DNA of 64,000 bases from Polaromonas sp. SP1 (GTDB taxonomy: Bacteria > Pseudomonadota > Gammaproteobacteria > Burkholderiales > Burkholderiaceae_C): NCBI RefSeq assembly GCF_003711205.1, contig NZ_CP031013.1:1426001-1490000 (forward strand). Reading direction: 5' to 3'. The notes beneath the pieces were generated by a model. The model ran no database searches. It had not been told where the DNA came from and was given only the letters and a program-made list of their open reading frames with translations. The position numbers and the translations under genes are program-made. Positions 1 to 8,807 of this stretch are shown piece after piece. Each line of letters opens with the position of its first letter. Positions within the stretch are counted from its first letter, which is position 1.

Positions 1-45
1 AAAGAAGTGGGCACATGCCGGATCCGGTCGGCGCCCTCTTCCTGA
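1..45 (+). CDS. Possible 3' end of a bufferin precursor gene (partial)
   Basis: Reading from base 1, a frame ends with Gly-Thr-Cys followed by a short tail and a TGA at 43-45. It stops 28 bp before the MNIO gene. Bufferin precursors (BufA, DUF2282) are usually encoded directly upstream of the MNIO gene and carry conserved cysteines, so position and the Cys fit. Only 14 codons are visible, so this is a guess from context. Confidence 0.25.
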   Translation, partial: KEVGTCRIRSAPSS

Positions 46-73
46 AAACCTCAGACTTCACGCGGCATCCACC

Positions 74-958
74 ATGTCCCCCTCACATCAAGCAGGCCAG
101 CCCGCCTGCGGCATTGGATGGCGCCATCCCCATTACGGTGAGTTGCTGGAGAGCTTGCCCGGCCTTGATTTCATCGAGGTGCATTCCGAGAATTTTTTCG
201 CCGAAGGCGGCGCCGCACTGGCCGTCCTTCGCCAGGCGCGTGAGCACTATCCCGTCAGCCTGCACGGTGTCGGGCTCGCCCTGGGCTCGGCCTGCGGCAT
301 TGATGCCTGGCACCTGGACCAGCTGGCCCGCCTGGTCGAGCGCATCGAGCCGGTCCGCGTGTCCGACCATGCCTGCTTTGCACGCGGTGCGATGGCAGGC
401 CGTGAGCTGCATGCGGCCGACCTGCTGCCCGTCGCACTCAACAACGCGGCCCTCGACGTGATGTGCGCCAATGTGCAGCGCGTGCAAGAGCGCCTGAAGC
501 GGCCGCTGCTGGTGGAAAACCTGTCGGCCTATCTGCACTTCAACAGCTCGGACCGCGACGAAACCGCGTTTTTGCGCGAGCTGGTCCGGCGCACCGGCTG
601 CGGCCTGCTGGTCGATGTGAACAATATTTATGTCAACGCCCTCAATGAACGCATTGCCGGGAGCGACGCCGACCCCGTGAAAAGCTGCCTGCGATGGCTG
701 GACCAGATCCCTCCCGGCTGCGTGGGCGAGCTGCACCTGGCCGGCCACTGCGACGCCGGTGACATCGTGATCGACGACCACGGCAGCCGCGTCTGCGCAG
801 ACGTCTGGCAGGTCTACCGCCACGCGCAGCAGCGCTTTGGCGGCGTGCCGGCGCTGGTGGAATGGGACACCGGCATCCCGCCGCTGCCGGTGTTGCTGGA
901 AGAAGCCGCCAGCGCGCGAAACGTCACAACACCCGTACAGCAAGAGGTAAGTGCATGA
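74..958 (+). CDS. bufB: MNIO (DUF692, UPF0276) family enzyme, BufB-like
   Basis: This is a 294-residue DUF692 protein, now called multinuclear non-heme iron-dependent oxidative (MNIO) enzymes. These modify cysteine-containing peptides; in bufferin operons they convert Cys residues of a small secreted precursor, which helps the cell cope with copper. Visible family blocks in order are GIGWRHPHY near the N-terminus, [55 protein letters not shown] and [17 protein letters not shown], which hold the His, Glu and Asp residues expected of a metal-binding TIM barrel. The frame is open to the window edge, but ATG 74 puts the first conserved block at residue 12, as is usual. The stop overlaps the next start (ATGA), indicating translational coupling. 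The substrate gene lies mostly outside the window, so the bufferin role is inferred. Confidence 0.85.
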   Translation: MSPSHQAGQPACGIGWRHPHYGELLESLPGLDFIEVHSENFFAEGGAALAVLRQAREHYPVSLHGVGLALGSACGIDAWHLDQLARLVERIEPVRVSDHACFARGAMAGRELHAADLLPVALNNAALDVMCANVQRVQERLKRPLLVENLSAYLHFNSSDRDETAFLRELVRRTGCGLLVDVNNIYVNALNERIAGSDADPVKSCLRWLDQIPPGCVGELHLAGHCDAGDIVIDDHGSRVCADVWQVYRHAQQRFGGVPALVEWDTGIPPLPVLLEEAASARNVTTPVQQEVSA

Positions 959-1794
959 GCACCATGGCGATGCTGGCGCAGGAACAGCAAGCGCTGTTGC
1001 ACGCCCTGATGGGCGAGCGCGACGCCGGCGGCCTTTGGCCTCATTTGCAGTTTGCGCACGCCCCGCTGGCGCGCCGCGGCCTGCAGGCCTACCAGGCCAA
1101 CGGCCTGGCACTGGCGGAGCGCGCGCTGGGTGCGGCTTATCCGGTGCTGGCGCAGCTGATAGGCGGCGAAAGTTTTGCGCCGCTCGCGCGGCACTTCTGG
1201 CGGTGCTACCCACCCGGCCGCGGTGATGTTGCGTGTTGGGGCGATGACCTCGCGGCCTTCATCGAGGCGGCGCCGCAACTGGCAGACGAACCCTACCTGG
1301 GTGATGTCGCCCGCGTTGAGTGGTTCTTGCACCAGGCCGCCACAGCCGCTGATGCCCGGCCTGATCCGCAATCCTTTGCCTTGCTCTCGGCGGCCAATCC
1401 AGCAGAAATCACGCTGGCGCTGGGCGCCGGTGTGTTTTTGCTGGCCAGCGCTTATCCCGTGGCCAGCATCGTCAATGCCCACTTGCTGGGTGAGCCCGCG
1501 CTGGCCGAGGCGGGTGCGTTGCTGCGCGCAGGCGCGGCGGAGCACACCCTGGTCTGGCGGCAGGGCTTCAAGCCCCGTGTGCGAAGCATCACCGCGACCG
1601 AGCATGCCTTGCTGGCGGCGCTCCAGGCCGGGCGTTCGTTGCAGGCTGCGCTGGACTGCGCACTGGACGGCGAGCACGTCGCCACGCCGGAATCTGCATC
1701 GGCATTCAGCTTCGAACACTGGCTGGGCCAGGCCGTGCAGCAAGGCCTGGTCACAGGCGCGCGCCGGCTGCCTCAACCCTTTCAACTTTCATGA
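955..1794 (+). CDS. bufC: DUF2063 MNIO partner protein, BufC-like
   Basis: This 279-residue protein fits the DUF2063 (HvfC/BufC) family, which accompanies MNIO enzymes and is thought to recognise the precursor peptide. The N-terminal part has the family pattern: an initial helix ([14 protein letters not shown]), then [48 protein letters not shown] and a [11 protein letters not shown] segment. A longer frame exists upstream, but ATG 955 overlaps the bufB stop by four bases and begins the conserved sequence, so it is the better start. It works in the cytoplasm with BufB. A non-standard C-terminal half is normal for the family. Confidence 0.8.
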   Translation: MSTMAMLAQEQQALLHALMGERDAGGLWPHLQFAHAPLARRGLQAYQANGLALAERALGAAYPVLAQLIGGESFAPLARHFWRCYPPGRGDVACWGDDLAAFIEAAPQLADEPYLGDVARVEWFLHQAATAADARPDPQSFALLSAANPAEITLALGAGVFLLASAYPVASIVNAHLLGEPALAEAGALLRAGAAEHTLVWRQGFKPRVRSITATEHALLAALQAGRSLQAALDCALDGEHVATPESASAFSFEHWLGQAVQQGLVTGARRLPQPFQLS

Positions 1795-1812
1795 CAACCC
1801 GGGAGAGCCTCC

Positions 1813-2301
1813 ATGAACACCATCCACACCGCCCATGCGAACCCAGCAAGCCTCTGGCAGCGCGGCCTGGGCCTTTGGCGCGTGCTGACCCGCTCGCTCG
1901 ATGCGTTGCAGCCGCTTGCCGCCTTGCTGGCCCGGCTTTACATCGCGCAGGTGTTCTTCCTCTCGGGCCTGACCAAGCTGCGGGACTGGGAAATCACGCT
2001 GGCTTTGTTCACCGACGAATACAAGGTGCCCCTGCTGCCACCTGCCCTGGCTGCGGCCATGGGCACGGCGGGTGAGATCGCCTTGCCGGTCTTGCTGGTG
2101 CTGGGCCTGGGCGGGCGTTTCTCGCCGCTGGGCCTGTTTGTGGTGAATGCCGTGGCCGTGATTTCACTCAGCGAGATCGCGCCGGCCGCCTTGCAGCAGC
2201 ATGTGTTCTGGGGCTCGCTGCTGGCGGGGCTGGCCATTTACGGCCTGGGCCGGTGGTCGCTGGACCGCTGGGCGGCGTCGCGCCTTCTGCCCAGGGATTA
2301 A
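1813..2301 (+). CDS. DoxX family membrane protein
   Basis: This 162-residue protein has about four hydrophobic helices. It carries the DoxX pattern of an arginine-containing first helix (LLARLYIAQVFFLSGLTKL) and a later GEIALPVLLVLGLGGRFSPLGL block. A good ribosome site (GGGAGAG, 1800-1806) precedes ATG 1813. DoxX genes commonly end MNIO/DUF2063 operons, and the 18-bp gap to bufC supports one transcript. The exact biochemical role of DoxX in these operons is not settled; a redox function at the membrane is the usual suggestion. Confidence 0.8.
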   Translation: MNTIHTAHANPASLWQRGLGLWRVLTRSLDALQPLAALLARLYIAQVFFLSGLTKLRDWEITLALFTDEYKVPLLPPALAAAMGTAGEIALPVLLVLGLGGRFSPLGLFVVNAVAVISLSEIAPAALQQHVFWGSLLAGLAIYGLGRWSLDRWAASRLLPRD

Positions 2302-2303
2302 TA

Positions 2304-2360
2304 AGAAAATCGGGCTCTAGCCCAGGTTCTGTCTTGGCTTGTAGCTATTAAATTAATAGC
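2304..2360 (+). repeat. Dispersed repeat family A, copy A1
   Basis: This short element has a GGCTCTAGCCCAGG block followed about 20 bp later by TAGCTATTAAATTAATAGC, a small inverted repeat (GCTAT...ATAGC). The same two-block layout recurs at least eight times in this window in both orientations. Here it lies between two convergent transcription units. Confidence 0.7.
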
Positions 2361-2380
2361 AGAAAGTGCCGGCAAAGTGC

Positions 2381-4198
2381 CTAGGAAACGGCGGGAGGCC
2401 CGGACGGCAACCGGCCCTGCGCATGGAACTGCTGCATCAGCTTTTGCACACGCGACGCGATGCCGGCGAGCTGGGCCGGCGACAGCCGATGCAGCTCCAG
2501 CGCGCTGGTGCGTATCGTGATCGGTGCATTCTCGTCAGTGCGCGTACCGGGTTTTTGTGAACCCTCGTCGCCCAGGGGCGACAACACCAGGATCAGCAGC
2601 GCAGCGGCCGCCACGATGGCCAGAACCGCGGCCGCCTCGAATGCGGCGACAACCAGCAACACAATGACCAGGGCGGCAAGGTGCAGCAACACCAGCAGTT
2701 CCATCGCGCGGCGCAGCACGGGCTCCAGCTCCTGCTGCAGCTCTTCCATGAGTTTTTTCGCGGCCAGGTAGGCTGCCAGGGCGGCCAGCAGCAGCTCCAG
2801 GATCGCCTTCAAGGCCTCTTGCACACCGTTGTTCACCTTGTCCATGTTGATGACGAAATACGGGATCAGGCCGTACAGGCCGCTTGCCATGAAGGGCACC
2901 ACCACGTTCGGCGGGATCGACAGCGCGCTGCTGGAGAAGTCGGACACCAGCTGCGCGATGATCTGCGCCGTCAACACCGGCGACACCACCGATGACCCGG
3001 CGGCGGCAGTCACCATGGTCACGGTGATCGACGGAATGGGCAAGGTGTGCCGCTCCGGCGATGCCGGGATCATCAGGGAGTTGTCCAGGCGCGCAAACGG
3101 AATGGGCGGCATATGGCTGACACGCATGAACACCGACGAAACCAGGTAGTTCCACGAGTAGGCGTTGACCTGCGAGACGCCGTCCACCAGGTTGCCGATC
3201 GATTTGATTTCGTAGACCTCCGGCCTGCCGCTTGCCAGGAGGCTGCTCCCCAGCGAGAGCGTTTGGTCGAAGAAGACCACCAGGTCTTCCCTGGAGGTCG
3301 TCGAGCCCACGCTGCGCACCATCAATGGCAACTGGCTGCCGCGGGCGTTGAGCAAGGTCTGGAGGCTGAACTCCTTCAGGACGGCCACATCGAGTTCGGC
3401 CCGCGTGAACAGGTTGGCCGGGGTGCCCGTGCCCGGCGCGTACACCCGGTTCTCGGCCACCAGCCGGCAATCCAGCCGCCGGGCCAGCGCCGTGGCGGCC
3501 ACCCGCTCCAGGCGCGCGTGAACCTGGTTGCCCAGCTGCATGCTGGAGTTGGTCACGCCGAGCATGTCGGTGGCCCGGAACGCCTGCTGGATCGCGTTCG
3601 CCACCGCGTAGCTCGCGCCCGCCTGCAAGGGCACCTGCGCCGACCAGGACATGACGTCGGCGGCAACGTCTCCTTTTGCCTTGTCGAGCAGGCGCTTGAG
3701 GTATTTGGAGAAATGCTTGCTCAACTTGTCGGGGTTGGGCCAGACCGCAGCCAGCGCCGTGGGGGGCATCAGCAGGTCGGCCCAGTCCGGTGCCAGCGCG
3801 CCGGCCGCCGGGGGTTTCTGTTCCTGCGGCGCCGGTGGCGGGCGCGGGGCATCGCCTTCGCGCATCGCGGCCATGAATTTGTCGAGCGATTGCACTTGCG
3901 CAGGAAGGCCGGCGAGCAGGGTTTGTGCAAGGCCCCGCCCGGCCCATTGTTCGCGCGTCAGGCCGCCGGGCACTTTGATCTCGGGCGGCGCCTGTTTGAG
4001 GTGCTCACCCAGCAGTTTGGCAAAGGCCTTCGCCGCGCTGCCCCGGCTCAGCGTGTTGACGCGCTCAAGCGTGGCAAGAAGAATGCCGGCCAGCGCTTCG
4101 CGCAGCGGCTTGGCCGCCTCGTCGGGCCCGGCCCACTCCAGGGCCAGCGCGTTGGCGATGACGGTAAACAGGGCTGTGGCCTGCGAGCTCCCGCTCAT
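2381..4198 (-). CDS. Unrecognised protein with PD-(D/E)XK-like motif and C-terminal membrane helices
   Basis: I do not recognise this 605-residue protein by name. A helical N-terminal half (1-200) is interrupted by a Pro-rich linker at 118-131. Residues 227-350 show a pattern like a PD-(D/E)XK nuclease core: Glu231 in VHARLERVAA, Asp270 in RAELDVAVL, then Glu330-x-Lys332 in EVYEIKSIGN and Gln343 in SQVNAY. Toxin and restriction-type nucleases share the 'YEIK...Q..Y' layout. Residues 465-482 and 500-542 are strongly hydrophobic and probably form membrane helices, followed by a charged tail. It lies 21 bp after the 967-residue gene on the same strand, so the two are probably co-transcribed. Nuclease activity is an inference from the motif alone. 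An intermediate filament- or pore-like role of the hydrophobic end cannot be excluded. Confidence 0.6.
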   Translation of the reverse strand: MSGSSQATALFTVIANALALEWAGPDEAAKPLREALAGILLATLERVNTLSRGSAAKAFAKLLGEHLKQAPPEIKVPGGLTREQWAGRGLAQTLLAGLPAQVQSLDKFMAAMREGDAPRPPPAPQEQKPPAAGALAPDWADLLMPPTALAAVWPNPDKLSKHFSKYLKRLLDKAKGDVAADVMSWSAQVPLQAGASYAVANAIQQAFRATDMLGVTNSSMQLGNQVHARLERVAATALARRLDCRLVAENRVYAPGTGTPANLFTRAELDVAVLKEFSLQTLLNARGSQLPLMVRSVGSTTSREDLVVFFDQTLSLGSSLLASGRPEVYEIKSIGNLVDGVSQVNAYSWNYLVSSVFMRVSHMPPIPFARLDNSLMIPASPERHTLPIPSITVTMVTAAAGSSVVSPVLTAQIIAQLVSDFSSSALSIPPNVVVPFMASGLYGLIPYFVINMDKVNNGVQEALKAILELLLAALAAYLAAKKLMEELQQELEPVLRRAMELLVLLHLAALVIVLLVVAAFEAAAVLAIVAAAALLILVLSPLGDEGSQKPGTRTDENAPITIRTSALELHRLSPAQLAGIASRVQKLMQQFHAQGRLPSGPPAVS

Positions 4199-4219
4199 GC
4201 TGGATGCACTCCCGCGGCG

Positions 4220-7123
4220 CTAAGCCGCATAGCGCGGCGGGAATTCCGGCAGGTCGAGGCCGGGCATATCGATGGCCACCAGCGTGGTGGGCAGCACCAG
4301 CGGTATGGCGGGCCCCACGACAATGCCGCCCAGCTCATAGAACACGTGGGACTGCACCGGCCCGGTGAACGCGGTGGTCAGCAGGACCTCGGAGGGCGAG
4401 ATGACCTCGCCGATGATGTGGAGCTTCCCGGCGATCCTCAACTCGCGGTCGACATCGGTCCCGGCGTTGAACCGGGTGGCGACGCCGGTCACCCGGCGAT
4501 CGTTGTTCGCCACGGACACCTTGCCCTCGCCCAGCTCGAAACCTTCGCGCGCATCGGCGGCCAGGTCTTCTGCAATCGGCCGCATCGATGCCAGCCAGGG
4601 GACGCGCTGGTCGAAGGGCGCGATGCCAAGGCCGTTGAAGAAATAGGTCGCGTGTGTCTCGTAGCCGCGGCGCACGGGCACCTGTATGCGCGCCGCGCCT
4701 GCCGACAGGAATTTCTTGAACTGCGCATCGGCATGATCAGCCAGCGCAAGCCCGGGCCAGTTGGCCTTGCGGCCGTAAAAGTAAGGTGAAAAGATGTAGG
4801 CCACATTCCCCCAGTCGAAGGCCTTCTCGAAAAAGCCGAGGAAACGCTCGTACGAACCGAGGCGTTCGAGGTCGACGTCCGGAGCGGCGGGATCCTGCGG
4901 CCAGGTCGCGGCGGGCTCGCTGAGCAGGGTGTCCAGCACCGGCTGGATCTCGTCCCCGCCCAACTGCGAGATGACTGCCCGCTTGAGCTCGTCCCGCTCG
5001 ATTTCGCGCGCGACCTGCGACGGCATGTTGTCGGCCCAGCTTTCGCTGGTCATCTCGGCCCGCTGGGCGTCTTCTTCATAGGCGGCGAGCTTGTCGCGGT
5101 AGGCCGCCTGGAACAGCAGGAACATCTTCTTGATCCAGGCCTCTTCAGATGCCTTGGTCCGCTCGCAGTCCAGCTTGATCGAACACGACAGGCTGTTCAG
5201 GTTCGAGGTGAGGATCACCGGCACCTGGCCCTCCATGTAGCGGTCGTTGTCCAGGATCACGCCGCCGTTGCCCGACAGGGGTTTTTCGACTCCGCCCTCG
5301 GCGATGCCGCTGGGCGCCGGAGAGGATTCGTTGTTGGTGGTGAAGCGGTAGCGCTGGCCCAGCATGAGTATGTTGGCCTCGCCGTCGACATACATGTAGT
5401 TGCCCTGGTCGTCCTTGCGCAGGTAGCGCCAGCCCTTCATGGCAATTTCGCCGCGGGAGGCGCGGTATCCGTCGGGAATGGCAAGCGACGCCTGCGACTG
5501 CGCCACCTTGACGTGGGGCGACACCGTAAATCCGTTCTGGAAGCGGGCGCCGGCGGTGGCCGGGTCCGCGCCTTCGGCGCCGGGCATCGTCAGGGCGTAA
5601 TGCGCCTGCGTGCTCGGGGGTGGCGGGTCCTCAAGGGCGATTCCCCATTTCCCGGCGGTATAGACAATCTGCGGCCAGGAAACCGGCCGCTCCAGCGCCA
5701 CACCTTGCGGGCTGCGCAGGCTGAAGTGGGTCGGGCCTATCGCCATTTGGTGCTCTTCGCTGACATAAATTTGCGGCGGCAGCGGGGGCGGCCCGTTTTT
5801 GCGCTGGCTGCGTATCGCCATCAGCCGCGACCAGTAAGCCGCGGGCTCCGGCACGACAAATTCGTAGATCAGCCTGCGGCCGTAGTTCACCAGGTGCAGG
5901 TCGAAATGCCGCTCCAGCCAGCGGTAAATTCCCACGCTGTGCTGGGCCGTTGTGTTGTTGATGGTGTGGCCGGCGGTTTCCTCCGTCTCTTTGGTCTCGA
6001 CCTTTTCGCGTTGGGTGAGCGTGCGTTGCCGCATCTTCTCGCTGGCCCGGTTGACCACTTCACGCGCATGCGACACCGAGGTGGCGGTACGCTCTTCCGA
6101 AGCCCTGCGGTAGCTTGCCGAGCCGCCGACGCTTGCGGTCACCGACACACTGGGCCCGAGGTAAGTGGCCGTGACGTCGAAGTTCGCGGAAAGATCCGTC
6201 TGCTCGGTGAGGCTCTTGTCGATCTCCGACTTCAATTCGTCGCGCGTCGTGCTTTGCATGTCGAGCGTGACCTCTTTCTCGCTTTCCTCCTCTGTCAGGA
6301 GCCGGGTTTCGACGCGCTCCAGGTTGCGGTGGGTGCGTGTGAATGTCTCGTGCGCAAGCGTGTTCGAGACATGCGCGATCTCGCCCAGCTCATAACTTCT
6401 CAGCTGCTGCTTGAGCACGATCAGGTCGCCGATGAAGCTGCGCGGGCGATAGAGTTGGGCCGCCTTCAGCCGCAAGTCTTCGTTGGGGTCGTCCTTGCCG
6501 CCGGGTATCACGCGGGGGCCGCTCGGCCAGTTCCATTTCACGTTGAACGGCATCGTCACGGTGCCGGCGGACAGCGGCACGCGCCAGGCGCCCCGCAATG
6601 GCGAAGGCGGCTGGCCCTCGTCGGCGATCGCAACGAGGCGCTCGAGCGTCTCGAAGCAGCAGATCAGGTGCGCGCCGGCATCGAGGTCCGGGACATGCAG
6701 CAGCGCGGACGCACAAAAGTAGTCGGCCAGCACATCGCGCGACATCACAAATTCGGGCTCACGCGCGAGGACGTTGGAAAAATCGCTGACGTCGAAGGCC
6801 TGCATCATGGCCCGCTCCGCCGCGTCGACATCGCCCGATTGCACGGCGGCTGGCAGCGCCTGGAAGAGGCGGCGGTAGTTGTCGTTGGGCAACAGGTCCC
6901 ACGGGCTGGTCACGTCGCGGCGCTTGAGGTGGACCAGGCAGGCGACGTTTGCCGCCCCGACGTTGCCCTTGGCCAGGGCCGGGCCCAGTTGCTGGCGCAG
7001 GCTGCCGGTGGTGTCCACGGACTTCCTGGAGTACGCGGGGACAAAGGGATCTTTGAGAGCTTCGGGTGAAACCGGGACCGGATCACGTAACACCACAAAC
7101 CGATAAATGTCATCCTTGCGCAT
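4220..7123 (-). CDS. Large unrecognised protein with charged helical centre, partner of the downstream gene
   Basis: This 967-residue protein has no signal peptide or obvious membrane helix. A longer frame exists, but ATG 7123 follows a GGGGGTG ribosome site and starts a clean sequence (MRKDDIYRFVVLRDP). Residues 244-254 read YELGEIAHVSN, followed by a very acidic and basic stretch (265-305) likely to be coiled coil. A low-complexity Ser/Thr segment follows (310-340), then a second charged helical stretch (345-385). The conserved-looking blocks GIYRWLERHF (398-407) and NYGRRLIYEFVVPEPA (413-428) come next. I have a general impression of similar layouts in large uncharacterised bacterial proteins, but cannot name a family. 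The C-terminal 500 residues look like mixed globular domains. It is followed at once by the gene with the nuclease-like motif, so a joint function is likely. Confidence 0.6.
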   Translation of the reverse strand: MRKDDIYRFVVLRDPVPVSPEALKDPFVPAYSRKSVDTTGSLRQQLGPALAKGNVGAANVACLVHLKRRDVTSPWDLLPNDNYRRLFQALPAAVQSGDVDAAERAMMQAFDVSDFSNVLAREPEFVMSRDVLADYFCASALLHVPDLDAGAHLICCFETLERLVAIADEGQPPSPLRGAWRVPLSAGTVTMPFNVKWNWPSGPRVIPGGKDDPNEDLRLKAAQLYRPRSFIGDLIVLKQQLRSYELGEIAHVSNTLAHETFTRTHRNLERVETRLLTEEESEKEVTLDMQSTTRDELKSEIDKSLTEQTDLSANFDVTATYLGPSVSVTASVGGSASYRRASEERTATSVSHAREVVNRASEKMRQRTLTQREKVETKETEETAGHTINNTTAQHSVGIYRWLERHFDLHLVNYGRRLIYEFVVPEPAAYWSRLMAIRSQRKNGPPPLPPQIYVSEEHQMAIGPTHFSLRSPQGVALERPVSWPQIVYTAGKWGIALEDPPPPSTQAHYALTMPGAEGADPATAGARFQNGFTVSPHVKVAQSQASLAIPDGYRASRGEIAMKGWRYLRKDDQGNYMYVDGEANILMLGQRYRFTTNNESSPAPSGIAEGGVEKPLSGNGGVILDNDRYMEGQVPVILTSNLNSLSCSIKLDCERTKASEEAWIKKMFLLFQAAYRDKLAAYEEDAQRAEMTSESWADNMPSQVAREIERDELKRAVISQLGGDEIQPVLDTLLSEPAATWPQDPAAPDVDLERLGSYERFLGFFEKAFDWGNVAYIFSPYFYGRKANWPGLALADHADAQFKKFLSAGAARIQVPVRRGYETHATYFFNGLGIAPFDQRVPWLASMRPIAEDLAADAREGFELGEGKVSVANNDRRVTGVATRFNAGTDVDRELRIAGKLHIIGEVISPSEVLLTTAFTGPVQSHVFYELGGIVVGPAIPLVLPTTLVAIDMPGLDLPEFPPRYAA

Positions 7124-7284
7124 GAACACCCCCGTATGGCAAAAGCTGCCGTGGTTGGACCGGCTCAGATCATCCCCACTTTTCCGGATACGGGAAAGGG
7201 AAGGATTCACATGCCGGCGCAATCCCGGGGTTTGTTACGCGATGTTGCCAGGCGCAAGGGGCGCCGCTGCTTTTTTCGGGGCTG

Positions 7285-8487
7285 TTACCAGTTGACTTCG
7301 CGGTCCGGCGTGGCGCCGATGCGGTGGATCGACAGGTCGGCGCCTTCAAATTCTTCTTCCTGGCTGAGTCGCAGCCCCATGGTCGCCTTGAGGATGCCGT
7401 AGACGGCAAAGCCGGCCAGCAAGGCCCACGCCACGCCCATCGCGCTGCCGATCAGCTGCGCGCCAAAACTCACGCCGCCCAGGCCGCCCAACGCCTGGCT
7501 GCCGAAGATGCCGGCCGCCAGGCCGCCCCAGGCGCCGCACAGGCCGTGCAGCGGCCAGACGCCCAGCACGTCGTCGATCTTCCATCTGTTTTGCGTCAGC
7601 GTGAACATCACCACGAACACACCACCGGCCACGCCCCCCGTCACCAGCGCGCCCAGCGGGTGCATCAGGTCGGAGCCCGCGCACACCGCCACCAGGCCGG
7701 CCAGCGGGCCGTTGTGCACAAAGCCCGGGTCGTTCTTGCCAAAGGCCAGCGCCGCCAGCGTGCCGCCCACCATGGCCATCAGTGAATTGACGGCGACCAG
7801 GCCGGAAATCTTGTCGATGGTCTGCGCGCTCATCACGTTAAAGCCGAACCAGCCGACGGTGAGGATCCAGGCGCCCAGCGCCAGGAAGGGAATGTTCGAC
7901 GGCGGATGCGCCGACACGGCGCCGTCCTTGCGGTAGCGGTTGCTGCGCGCGCCCAGCAAGATCACCGCCGGCAATGCCAGCCAGCCGCCCACGGCATGGA
8001 CCACGATGGAGCCCGCGAAGTCATGGAACTCCGCACCCGTCAGCGATTTGATCCAGGCCTGCACGCCGAAGTGCTGGTTCCAGACGATGCCCTCGAAGAA
8101 GGGATAGACGAAGCCGACGATGACGGCGGTGGCGATGAGCTGCGGGTAAAAGCGCGCCCGCTCGGCAATGCCGCCTGAAATGATGGCCGGGATCGCCGCG
8201 GCAAAGGTCAGCAAAAAGAAGAACTTGACCAGGTCGTAGCCGTTTTTGGCGGCCAGCTGCTCGGCCCCGACGAAGAAATGGGTGCCATAGGCCACGCCGT
8301 AACCCACCATGAAATACACCACAGTGGACACCGAGAAGTCCACCAGGATCTTGACCAGCGCATTGACCTGGTTCTTTTTGCGGACTGTGCCCAGTTCCAG
8401 AAAGGCAAAACCGGCGTGCATGGCCAGCACCATGATGCCGCCCAGCAGGATGAACAAGGCGTCCGAGCCCTGTTTTAGTGCTTCCAT
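7285..8487 (-). CDS. amt: Ammonium transporter (Amt/MEP/Rh family)
   Basis: This 400-residue inner-membrane channel moves ammonium, probably as deprotonated ammonia. Family signatures are visible: FLELGTVRKKNQVN in the first third, the DFAGSIVVHAVGG block with the first pore histidine, and PLHGLCGAWGGLAAGIFG with the second. About eleven hydrophobic helices are present. ATG 8487 is preceded by a good GAGGGA site, and the 33 residues of upstream open frame lack coding character. There is no glnK next to it, unlike the common glnK-amtB pairing. The C-terminal tail (EEEFEGADLSIHRIGA) fits the cytoplasmic regulatory tail that PII proteins contact in this family. It is transcribed away from the manganese exporter. 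Confidence 0.92.
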   Translation of the reverse strand: MEALKQGSDALFILLGGIMVLAMHAGFAFLELGTVRKKNQVNALVKILVDFSVSTVVYFMVGYGVAYGTHFFVGAEQLAAKNGYDLVKFFFLLTFAAAIPAIISGGIAERARFYPQLIATAVIVGFVYPFFEGIVWNQHFGVQAWIKSLTGAEFHDFAGSIVVHAVGGWLALPAVILLGARSNRYRKDGAVSAHPPSNIPFLALGAWILTVGWFGFNVMSAQTIDKISGLVAVNSLMAMVGGTLAALAFGKNDPGFVHNGPLAGLVAVCAGSDLMHPLGALVTGGVAGGVFVVMFTLTQNRWKIDDVLGVWPLHGLCGAWGGLAAGIFGSQALGGLGGVSFGAQLIGSAMGVAWALLAGFAVYGILKATMGLRLSQEEEFEGADLSIHRIGATPDREVNW

Positions 8488-8620
8488 AGGTCCCTCTTCA
8501 GATGAAATGTGATGTGTTGGTGCGTTATCGGGTCGATTCCGAGAATCGCACCAAATGCAAGCAAGAAATGCGCCACAAGCGTGCAAAAAAGGCTTGAGGG
8601 TGTACTTTGAGGGCTAACGA

Positions 8621-8626
8621 TATAAT
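8621..8626 (+). promoter_or_regulatory. -10 box (TATAAT) for the manganese riboswitch transcript
   Basis: A perfect TATAAT lies a few bases before the first riboswitch helix. A TTGAGG about 21 bp upstream (8594-8599) may be the -35 element, but the spacing is long, so recognition of the -35 is weak. Confidence 0.6.
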
Positions 8627-8628
8627 GC

Positions 8629-8780
8629 AGGCTGTCATTGGGGAGTAGCCAGCCTTTCAATCCTGAAAGGGGCTTGCGTCAACAGACTTGTTCCAACGGA
8701 ACATGGCGCAAGCGGTCTTCGGATCACGCGAGACCTTTGACTGCACAGCCTCCGTTTTTGGCCGGGGATGCCGTGCAGTC
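8629..8780 (+). promoter_or_regulatory. yybP-ykoY manganese riboswitch with expression platform
   Basis: The leader contains the hallmark GGGGAGTAGC loop (8640-8649) and, near its 3' end, ACGCGAGACC (8726-8735), both typical of the yybP-ykoY family that senses manganese. The closing helix is AGGCTGT (8629-8635) with ACAGCCT (8745-8751). An alternative helix is visible: GACTGCAC (8739-8746) is perfectly complementary to GTGCAGTC (8773-8780). It would compete with the closing helix and so could be the switch controlling access to the downstream ribosome site GGAG (8796-8799). It lies directly upstream of a TMEM165/GDT1-type exporter, one of the classic genes under this riboswitch. Confidence 0.9.
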
Positions 8781-8807
8781 ATGGGTTTTCGGCCGGAGTC
8801 TTTTTGA

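Noticed and set aside
3047..4789. 580-codon plus-strand frame across the unrecognised gene pair
   Set aside because: It is rich in Arg/Gly/His without domain pattern and spans the junction of two minus-strand genes with good starts. The same holds for 5513-7069.
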